Of a stretch of 57,442 nt of DNA, positions 42,977-49,739 are shown in pieces (positions within the stretch are counted from its first letter, which is position 1; the number at the start of each line of letters is the position of its first letter). This DNA is from Candidatus Accumulibacter iunctus (GTDB taxonomy: Bacteria; Pseudomonadota; Gammaproteobacteria; Burkholderiales; Rhodocyclaceae): contig DDUX01000126.1 in the NCBI GenBank assembly GCA_002345025.1, forward strand, positions 1 to 57,442. The letters run 5' to 3'. The notes beneath the pieces were generated by a model that was given only the letters and a program-made list of their open reading frames with translations, did not search any database and was not told the DNA's origin. A program made the translations under genes and the position numbers.

Positions 42977-45318
42977 GGTGGCTGGCTTCCCGGAGCCAGT
43001 GTTACTCGCGTTGATGCTGATCGCAGGCCGGTGCTGGGACGCTGCAGTTGCTCACGCCAGAGGCCGGCAGTTGAGAGAAGCAGAAACATGGTCATCAGCG
43101 GTGGCACGTCGAGCAGGGTTCCTGCCGCTCCGAGGGCGAGGAAGCCGATCATGGCAGCAGCCACGGCGCTCCGAAAGGGGTAGCCTCGCACAGCATGCGC
43201 CAAGCTGCGCCAGACGGCGACGAGCACGAGGATCAGGAACGTGACGACCCCGAGCAGGCCGAGATCAAAATACAGCGCGACATAGAGGTTTTTGAGATGC
43301 CACGGGAGATGATTGAAGTCGTTGTAGGCGAACCACCTGTCGCCACCCATCGCGAAGTTCCCATTGACCAGCACGTCTTCTCCGTCCGGGCGCACGAGCC
43401 GCAGTTCCGAAACATCGATCGCGCTCGAGTCTGCGCCGTCATTGGTGACGACGAAGACCGGCAAGCGGGGACTATGCCACGGCGGCGACGAAGCTGCGGT
43501 GAGATCGAGGTGGCCACGGAGCTCTTGCCACTGCAAACCACCGGCTTCCAGCTGGAACGTGAGTCCCGCAGTCGTGGGTTGCCAGCTCTCGGCTTCGAGC
43601 ATGCGTCGCGGCTGCAGCTTGATCGCCAGGACTGCGTTCTGGTCCGATGGGTTACGGACTCGGGCAAGGAAAAGGTATCGTCCCGGCATCAGCGCGGTGA
43701 GGCGCTGCCCGACGCACAGCGAGCCGGTGCCCACGAGACGCAGGCCGCGCCACTGGGCGTCGTCAACGAAATGCCAGATGCCTTCGTGGTGATCGCGCGC
43801 CAGCATCAGGTTGGTCCGAGGAAAGGTTCCCAGACCCTGGCCCAGGATTCGGTTGACAAAGTCGTCTCCAAGGAGCGACAGTCCCTTTTGCCAGTGCGCT
43901 TTTCTTGCATCCAGATCCTGTCCGACGGTTGCGATTCGCGAATGCATCTGATAACCGGACAGGCTCAGCGCGGCAGCAGGAAGCAGGAGCCCCAGGCAGC
44001 CGAGGAGAACGGTCATCTGGCGCCAGGAGACCGCTGACCGCAGGGCTTTGCCGAACGCGAAGCCGCCGGCAAGGAGGATCATCGCTGACGGCGCAACAAT
44101 CACTAGCGCTTTGCCAAGCGAAACCTCGCTCCACTTGCTGGTCAGCACCGCGCGTATCGCCAGGGCAGCTCCGATCGCCAGGAGGATCGTCAGCACGCCG
44201 GCAAGCGCCGGCCGGCTGAATGTCGACCGGGGGATCCTGCCGGCGACGATTCCACCGAGAAGCAGCAGCAGGTAGCCCAGTAGCAACACGCTGCCGCCGA
44301 AGCGGAAGCCGACAAGGAACAACGCCGACGCCAGCAGCACGTAGCCGCCGGCTGTGACGAGTTGGCCTGTAGAAAGGTGCCGACCTCCGGCCAGACCGGT
44401 CACCAGGAAGACGAGCAGCGACAGGCCGAAAGCGAGATAGGTCATGCGCGTGAAGGTGACCATCACCGAATAGAGGGCCAGTCCGAGGGCGACCAGGGCC
44501 AGCAGAAGCGCGGACCAGCTCTTGGCCCGCCAGCCCATCCACAGCGCGAACGGCCACGCGACGAGGAGAATGCCGTCGACCACCTCACCGCCCAGATGCA
44601 TCTGCGACGACGGACCGGCAATCCGGAAGCGCCCCGAGAGGTCCAGCCAACTGGCCACAAGACCCCAGACGTTCTGCGCCGTGACGAGGTCGGCAAAGAA
44701 ACCACGCTCCCAAAGGACGAAGACTCCGAAACCGATCAGGGCCAGGACGAAGCCCTGGCCCAGGCGCAGCTCGGCTTCCGTCCGGTCGGAAGCCATCTGT
44801 ACGGCGAGGAGTGGCGAGAAGACCAGAGCCCACAGCGCGCCTTTCGCCACGCGCAACGCGTTCCAGCCGGTGAGATAGCCGCTCCAGGCGTTGGCATCCC
44901 ATTGCGTCAGAGGCAGCAGTCCACGCACCAGGCCAACGGCCAACGCGAAGGCGAAGAGCCAGAGCGGCCAGAAGCTTCGCCGTCGCATCTGGCCGCCGGA
45001 TCCCGTGTACTGTCCGGCGACCATGGCAGAGCCCGCCAGGACCGCCAGCAGGGCGTCCTGCTCGTTGAAGAGAAGGCGCCCAGACCAGGCGCCCAGGTCG
45101 ACGCACGCCAACACGGGGGGTAGCGCGACCAGCCAAGTGGCGGGTTTCAACCACTGCGCCACCAGCAGGGCCAGCGCCAGCAGGATCAGCGGCAGTCGGG
45201 CAACGGGGTAACCCCAGAGGATGACGAAACCGCTGGCGAGAAGAAAGCTTCCGGCCACCATCTGGCAGGTTCGGGCAAGTGCAAACCCTGTTGGGGCACG
45301 GATTTCGGCATGGTTCAC
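42973..45318 (-). CDS. Large O-antigen ligase/polymerase-like membrane protein with periplasmic beta-sandwich insert
   Basis: The 781-residue integral membrane protein has about twelve spans in its first 460 residues. They include a ligase-type loop with DLSGRFRIAGPSSQMHLGGE. A large soluble segment follows (about 475-670) in which LSGYQMHSRIATVGQDL precedes a beta-sandwich-like stretch (GRYLFLARVRNPSDQ, LQWQELRGHLDL, VFVVTNDGADSS). The last spans follow NDFNHLPWHLKNLYVALYFD, where the histidine resembles the Wzy/WaaL C-terminal signature. The start is GTG 45318, preceded by GGAGGAG at 4-base spacing; longer readings run toward tex. Polymerase or ligase function is inferred. It is the second such enzyme in the cluster, and the insert may bind glycan. 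Confidence 0.82.
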   Translation of the reverse strand: MNHAEIRAPTGFALARTCQMVAGSFLLASGFVILWGYPVARLPLILLALALLVAQWLKPATWLVALPPVLACVDLGAWSGRLLFNEQDALLAVLAGSAMVAGQYTGSGGQMRRRSFWPLWLFAFALAVGLVRGLLPLTQWDANAWSGYLTGWNALRVAKGALWALVFSPLLAVQMASDRTEAELRLGQGFVLALIGFGVFVLWERGFFADLVTAQNVWGLVASWLDLSGRFRIAGPSSQMHLGGEVVDGILLVAWPFALWMGWRAKSWSALLLALVALGLALYSVMVTFTRMTYLAFGLSLLVFLVTGLAGGRHLSTGQLVTAGGYVLLASALFLVGFRFGGSVLLLGYLLLLLGGIVAGRIPRSTFSRPALAGVLTILLAIGAALAIRAVLTSKWSEVSLGKALVIVAPSAMILLAGGFAFGKALRSAVSWRQMTVLLGCLGLLLPAAALSLSGYQMHSRIATVGQDLDARKAHWQKGLSLLGDDFVNRILGQGLGTFPRTNLMLARDHHEGIWHFVDDAQWRGLRLVGTGSLCVGQRLTALMPGRYLFLARVRNPSDQNAVLAIKLQPRRMLEAESWQPTTAGLTFQLEAGGLQWQELRGHLDLTAASSPPWHSPRLPVFVVTNDGADSSAIDVSELRLVRPDGEDVLVNGNFAMGGDRWFAYNDFNHLPWHLKNLYVALYFDLGLLGVVTFLILVLVAVWRSLAHAVRGYPFRSAVAAAMIGFLALGAAGTLLDVPPLMTMFLLLSTAGLWREQLQRPSTGLRSASTRVTLAPGSQPP

Positions 45319-45350
45319 TGATCTCCTCCGATCATCTCTCCTCCGATCAT
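45315..45350 (-). other. Possible 11-codon leader peptide coupled to the polymerase start
   Basis: On the minus strand a reading frame MIGGEMIGGDQ starts at ATG 45350 and ends at a TGA (45317-45315) that overlaps the polymerase GTG as GTGA. It is built from two copies of a 15-bp repeat, each holding a Shine-Dalgarno sequence. A shorter version starts at ATG 45335. Translation would be coupled to that of the polymerase. There is no evidence beyond the arrangement. Confidence 0.3.
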
Positions 45351-45352
45351 CT
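45322..45352 (-). repeat. Two perfect tandem 15-bp repeats carrying duplicated GGAGGAG
   Basis: AGATGATCGGAGGAG (minus strand) occurs twice in direct tandem. Each copy contains GGAGGAG, at 45323-45329 and 45338-45344. The first is the ribosome-binding site for GTG 45318. A change in copy number would keep the leader frame but change spacing only upstream. Confidence 0.85.
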
Positions 45353-45451
45353 TCCAGCTCGCTGGCATGCCCAGTCTCCACCACCGATGTCCTGGCACTG
45401 CCTATCTCCCCATCGGCGTGCTCCGCCGCGAGGATCGAAGCTGCGTCTGCT

Positions 45452-47776
45452 CTACTGCCGCAGCCGGGCGAGAGCGCTGGCCATGGCGCTGACTGGCTCT
45501 GGCTGCTTCTGCTGGCGCTGCTGTGCTCGTCCGGGGGGCATGGGGGCCCCCCGTCTGTCCACACCCGGCAGTTCGTCGGCGAGGCGCATGCTGAGCGCGA
45601 TTCTCTTCCTGGCCAGGTCGACGTCGAGCACCTTGACGGTCACCACGTCGCCGGCCTTGACCACCGAACGCGGGTCCTTGACGAAGCGTTCGGCAATCGC
45701 CGAGATATGGACCAGGCCATCCTGGTGAACGCCGAGGTCGACAAAGGCGCCGAAGTTGGCGACGTTGGTGACCACACCTTCGAGGACCATTCCCGGGCGC
45801 AGATCCCTGATCGTTTCGACGCCCTCGCGGAAGGCGGCTGCACGGAACCCCGGGCGGGGATCGCGACCCGGTTTCTCGAGTTCCCTGATGATGTCGGCGA
45901 CGGTAGGCACGCCGAAGCGTTCGTCGATGTACTTTTCGGGCCGCAACGCCCTGAGGGTTTGCGAGTCACCGATCAGCTCGCCGATGGTCCTTCGCGTGTC
46001 GGCGAGAATTCGCTCGACCACGGGATAGGCTTCCGGATGGACTGCCGACCGGTCCAGCGGATTGTCACCCTCGTGGACTCGCAGGAAGCCGGCTGCCAGT
46101 TCAAAGGTCTTCTCACCGAGGCGGGGCACCTGCCGCAGCTGCTGGCGGCTGCGGAACGGTCCATGACGGTCACGGTGGGCAACGATGTTCGCCGCCAGTG
46201 TCGTGCTGAGGCCCGAGACACTGGCCAGCAGCGGCACCGACGCGGTGTTGACCTCGACCCCGACGGCGTTGACGCAGTCCTCGACGACCGCATCGAGGGC
46301 CTTCGCGAGGCGGCTCTGACTGACGTCGTGCTGGTACTGTCCGACACCAATGGCTTTCGGATCGATCTTCACCAGTTCGGCGAGCGGATCCTGCAGGCGG
46401 CGGGCGATCGACACGGCGCCGCGCAGGCTGACATCGAGGTCCGGGAACTCGCGCGACGCGTACTCCGAGGCCGAGTAGACCGAAGCGCCCGCCTCCGAAA
46501 CGACGACCTTGCGCAGATGCATCTCTGGATGCTGCCGGATGAGTTCGGCGACCAGGCGGTCGGTCTCGCGCGAGGCGGTGCCATTGCCGATGCTGATCAG
46601 ATCGACCTGATACCGTTGTGCGAGGACGGCCAGGCTGTGCAGCGCGCCATCCCAATCCCGGCGCGGCTCGTGCGGGAAGACGGAGGTGGTGGCGAGCAGC
46701 TTGCCGGTGGCGTCGACGACAGCCACCTTGACGCCGGTTCGCAGGCCGGGATCGAGGCCCATTGTCGGTCGCCGGCCGGCCGGGGCGGCGAGCAGTAGGT
46801 CGTGCAGGTTGCTGCCGAAGACGCGAATCGCTTCATTTTCGGCACGTTCGCGCAGCCCGCTCAGCAGCTCCGTTTCGAGGTGCTGCGAGATCCTGATCCG
46901 CCAGGCCCAGCGCACCGTATCGGCGAGCCACTTGTCGGCTGCCCGTCCCCGCTCCTGAACGCCGAAGCGTAAAGCGATGCGGGTTTCGCAGGGGTTGCGC
47001 AGGCCTGCCTGGCCAGGGTCGAGGTCGCTGTCGAGCAGCAGCGTGAGCTGCAGCAGCCCCTCGTTACGGCCACGAAAGAGCGCCAGAGCCCGGTGAGAGG
47101 GGATGGCGAGCAAGGCCTCCGAGTAGTCGAAGTAGTCCTGGAACTTGGCGGCCTCGCTTTCCTTGCCGCTGACGACGCTCGACTTCAGATGCCCATGCGC
47201 TTCGAGGTGGCTGCGCAGTTCGGCGAGCAACTCGGGATCCTCGGCGAAGCGCTCCATCAGGAGCTGGCGCGCGCCATCAAGCACGCTGCGTGCGTCGGCG
47301 AAACCCGCGTCGGGGTTCAGGTAGCGCGCGGCCTCGGCTTCCGGCGAGTGCGTCGGCGCCGCCAGCAGCAGTTCGGCGAGCGGTACGAGACCGGCCTCGC
47401 GGGCGATCTGCGCCTTGCTGCGCCGTTTTGGCTTGTAGGGCAGATAGAGATCTTCCAGGCGCTGCTTGTTGTCGGCGGCGCTGATTTCGGCGGCCAGTTC
47501 GGCGGTCAGTCTGCCCTGTTGGTCGATCGACGCGAGGATGCTGCTGCGCCGCTCTTCCAGCTCGCGCAGATAGCCCAGCCGCTCGTCGAGAAGCCGCAAC
47601 TGACTGTCGTCGAGGCCGCCAGTTGCCTCCTTGCGGTAGCGGGCGATGAAGGGGACGGTGGCCCCCTCGTCGAGGAGGGTGGTGGTCGCCAGAACCTGTT
47701 TTGGGTGGCAGCCGATCTCGTCGGCGATTCTCTGTGCGATCAGGCGGGGGACATCTCGATCTTCGGGGCGAAGCAT
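45452..47776 (-). CDS. tex: Transcription accessory protein Tex (YqgF/HhH/S1)
   Basis: Tex is a cytoplasmic nucleic-acid-binding protein influencing transcription and toxin expression; it is conserved and related to eukaryotic Spt6. The 774-residue product has the full architecture: an N-terminal helical part with GATVPFIARYRKE (about 40-52) and a YqgF-like RNase H-fold domain with MGLDPGLRTGVKVAVVD. Helix-hairpin-helix motifs (LPRLGEKTFE-like VPRLGEKTF near 523) and a C-terminal S1 domain follow (VLEGVVTNVANFGAFVDLGVHQDGLVH). The ATG at 47776 puts the conserved start PEDRDVPRLIAQRIADE in frame. It is unrelated to the exopolysaccharide cluster and marks its boundary. Confidence 0.96.
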   Translation of the reverse strand: MLRPEDRDVPRLIAQRIADEIGCHPKQVLATTTLLDEGATVPFIARYRKEATGGLDDSQLRLLDERLGYLRELEERRSSILASIDQQGRLTAELAAEISAADNKQRLEDLYLPYKPKRRSKAQIAREAGLVPLAELLLAAPTHSPEAEAARYLNPDAGFADARSVLDGARQLLMERFAEDPELLAELRSHLEAHGHLKSSVVSGKESEAAKFQDYFDYSEALLAIPSHRALALFRGRNEGLLQLTLLLDSDLDPGQAGLRNPCETRIALRFGVQERGRAADKWLADTVRWAWRIRISQHLETELLSGLRERAENEAIRVFGSNLHDLLLAAPAGRRPTMGLDPGLRTGVKVAVVDATGKLLATTSVFPHEPRRDWDGALHSLAVLAQRYQVDLISIGNGTASRETDRLVAELIRQHPEMHLRKVVVSEAGASVYSASEYASREFPDLDVSLRGAVSIARRLQDPLAELVKIDPKAIGVGQYQHDVSQSRLAKALDAVVEDCVNAVGVEVNTASVPLLASVSGLSTTLAANIVAHRDRHGPFRSRQQLRQVPRLGEKTFELAAGFLRVHEGDNPLDRSAVHPEAYPVVERILADTRRTIGELIGDSQTLRALRPEKYIDERFGVPTVADIIRELEKPGRDPRPGFRAAAFREGVETIRDLRPGMVLEGVVTNVANFGAFVDLGVHQDGLVHISAIAERFVKDPRSVVKAGDVVTVKVLDVDLARKRIALSMRLADELPGVDRRGAPMPPGRAQQRQQKQPEPVSAMASALARLRQ

Positions 47777-48089
47777 GGACTCTGCGGGCCTTGGTTGGTG
47801 GTGGAGTCGCGCAGGCGACCGACAATGCTCCCGGCGAGACCGCGGTCGGGGCGCATCCGGAGGTGGTGGATCGCGGTGATCGCAGCCGGTCCGCGGCTGC
47901 CGGATCTCCCTGGGAGCTGACAGCTGTGCCGCGAAACACCCCGAACTATGCAGAATCGGGCGGCAAAACTCAAGGCGGCTTTCTCACGCCAGACGCGCTG
48001 CCAACGAAGACAATTGCCGCCAGCGAGCGAAAAAGGTTAAATTGCCGCTTTCGGGCAGCTGCATCGGGCAGCACGCTGGGGGATAGGCG
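47777..48089. other. 313-base divergent spacer between tex and fliW
   Basis: Both flanking genes start from this region, so their promoters should lie here. A 7-bp stem with a 5-base loop (GCAGCCG 47882-47888, CGGCTGC 47894-47900) is present without a T-run. A short AT-richer patch near 48030-48045 (AAAAAGGTTAAATT) is the best promoter candidate for fliW, but I could not match it to a sigma28 or sigma54 consensus. Confidence 0.4.
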
Positions 48090-48521
48090 ATGAAGATTGA
48101 TCTCGAACGATTCGGGCTCAAGGATGTGCCGGTCGATCCGGAGACCGTTTTCACTTTCGCGGTTGGCCCTGCAGGCTTTCCCGACTGTCGGCGCTTCACC
48201 TTCTTTCACGAGGAGGGGCCTCAGCCGGCCGTCTTCTGGCTGCAGTCGCTGGACGATGTGGCCGTTGCCTTCCCGATCGTCGCCCCCGAGACGCTCGACC
48301 TCGAGTACGAGATCGAGCTGTCCGACGACGACTGTGCGCAGCTCGAACTGGAGCGGGCCGAGGATGCGGCGGTGGTGATCATGGTTTACCGCCGTGCGGC
48401 AGAGGGCGGCAACATCGCTGCCAACACCCGCTCGCCGATCATTCTCAACCTGCAGCGGCGCCGGGCGATGCAGAAGATTCTGCAGGAAGTTCATCCGACC
48501 CTGCTCTATCGGGCGCGCTGA
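48090..48521 (+). CDS. fliW: Flagellar assembly factor FliW
   Basis: FliW binds flagellin and antagonises CsrA, coupling flagellin synthesis to assembly. The 143-residue protein has the FliW pattern: a PAGFPDCRRFTFF segment (family GLPGFE..R.F), a WLQSLDDVAVAFPIV core, YEIELSDDD and a C-terminal SPIILNLQRRRAMQKIL (family APIVIN...GKQVIL). The length equals Bacillus FliW. The ATG is preceded by GGGGGAT, a reasonable ribosome site. The family's usual neighbour csrA is not in the window, nor are flagellin genes, but chemotaxis genes follow at 51937-57442. Confidence 0.88.
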   Translation: MKIDLERFGLKDVPVDPETVFTFAVGPAGFPDCRRFTFFHEEGPQPAVFWLQSLDDVAVAFPIVAPETLDLEYEIELSDDDCAQLELERAEDAAVVIMVYRRAAEGGNIAANTRSPIILNLQRRRAMQKILQEVHPTLLYRAR

Positions 48522-48699
48522 TTCGCGGCGAGATGTCGTCCGGTTGTCCGTGGCGGCGTTGCGCGAGCGGGACAGACCTGTCGTGTTTCGCTGCTCCGGG
48601 CGGCCTTGTGCTGAAGAAGTTGCCGGTGTGCGGTTGCGCAGCCGCTTGGCCAGCCTTGCTCGCCGCCGGCCCTGCCGAATGCGCGCGGAGGTTCCCGGA

Positions 48700-49152
48700 T
48701 TGAGGTCTTGTCGTCTGTTGCCCCTGATATTGCTGGTCGTCGCGCTGACCGCCGCTGCCGATGCCGGCACCCCCGTCGGCAAGGTAAAGCGCTGCGAAGG
48801 CAGCGTCAGCCTGGAACGTGCCGGGTTGCTGCAGCGGCTGCAGGTGGGCAGTCCGTTGCAGGTCGGGGACCGCGTTCGCACCGGCGTCGATGGCGCGGTG
48901 GGCATCACGCTTGCTGATGACACTCTGCTCACCGCCGGGCCGAACAGCACGCTGTTGATCAACGAGTTCCGCTTCGACCCGAGGACGCGCGAAGGCAACA
49001 TGCTGGCGACCCTGCTGAAGGGTACGCTGAGCGTCGTCACTGGGCTGCTCGCCAGACAGACTCCCGAGAACGTGAGCTTCAGGACACCGAACGTCGTGCT
49101 CGGCATCAGGGGCACCGAGTTCATCATCGAAGCGCGCGCGGAGAGCGAATGA
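48700..49152 (+). CDS. FecR-domain secreted protein
   Basis: The product of about 150 residues has a signal peptide (LLPLILLVVALTAAADA) followed by a FecR-type domain with the typical GKVKRCEGSVSLERAG, VGDRVRTGVDGAVGI and LTAGPNSTLLIN segments. It ends RTPNVVLGIRGTEFII, the usual FecR C-terminal pattern. The TTG at 48700 is chosen because GGAGG lies 8 bases upstream; the ATG at 48679 has no such site. FecR domains are thought to fold as a periplasmic beta-structure that relays envelope signals. Its stop overlaps the start of the OmpA-like gene (ATGA), and a CHASE2-cyclase gene follows, a trio seen in other betaproteobacteria. Function is unknown. Confidence 0.85.
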   Translation: MRSCRLLPLILLVVALTAAADAGTPVGKVKRCEGSVSLERAGLLQRLQVGSPLQVGDRVRTGVDGAVGITLADDTLLTAGPNSTLLINEFRFDPRTREGNMLATLLKGTLSVVTGLLARQTPENVSFRTPNVVLGIRGTEFIIEARAESE

Positions 49153-49739
49153 GTCGCGCCCTGATCATCCCCTGCGTCGTCTGGCTGGCGCTTGCCGCCT
49201 GTTCGCGGGTTTCCGACCACATCCTTCTGTTGCCGGCTCCGGACGGTCGCGTTGGCGCGCTGTCGGTTACTGCTGCCAATGCTGAGATCCTGCTCGCCGA
49301 GCCTTACAGTGGCGTCGACGTCAGTGGTGGCAGGCCCACCAGGCTCACCAGCAGCGCGCGCATGGTGCGCGACACCTATGGTCGGCTGCTCGACATGCAG
49401 CCGGCACGCCCGCGCATCTACGTCATTCATTTCGAAACCGGCACCACCGTCCTGACGGCCGAGTCGCTTGGCAAGCTGCCGATCATTCGCGACGAGCTGG
49501 CCACCCTGCCGGCGGCCGAGGCCATCGTCATCGGGCATACCGACCGGGTGGGAGGCTCCGAGGCCAACGACCGGCTGTCGTTGCGCCGCGCCGAGGCGGG
49601 GCGCGAACATCTGATCAGGGCCGGCGTTGCACCGGATTCGATCAGCGTTGTCGGTCGCGGCGAACGCGAGCCGGTGGTCTTCACCGAGGACGGCGTGGCT
49701 GAACCCCGCAATCGCCGTGTCGAGATCAAGCTGCGCTAG
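49149..49739 (+). CDS. OmpA-family lipoprotein
   Basis: The 196-residue protein has a lipoprotein signal with lipobox LAAC (cysteine about residue 18), so it is likely anchored to the outer membrane. A C-terminal OmpA peptidoglycan-binding domain follows. YVIHFETGTTVLTAESL is the family opening, and IVIGHTDRVGGSEANDRLSLRRAEAGREHL the TDxxGs...N..LS..RA core. It ends NRRVEIKL. It is probably translated with the FecR-domain gene upstream and overlaps the CHASE2 gene. It may tether a periplasmic sensing complex to peptidoglycan, which is inference. Confidence 0.92.
   Translation: MSRALIIPCVVWLALAACSRVSDHILLLPAPDGRVGALSVTAANAEILLAEPYSGVDVSGGRPTRLTSSARMVRDTYGRLLDMQPARPRIYVIHFETGTTVLTAESLGKLPIIRDELATLPAAEAIVIGHTDRVGGSEANDRLSLRRAEAGREHLIRAGVAPDSISVVGRGEREPVVFTEDGVAEPRNRRVEIKLR

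Noticed and set aside
41447..43183. 578-codon + strand frame over the beta-helix gene
   Set aside because: The minus-strand beta-helix protein has a signal anchor and coherent repeats, while this frame has none.
47777..48089. Sigma28 promoter upstream of fliW
   Set aside because: The TTAAATT patch lacks a GCCGATAA partner at the expected distance.
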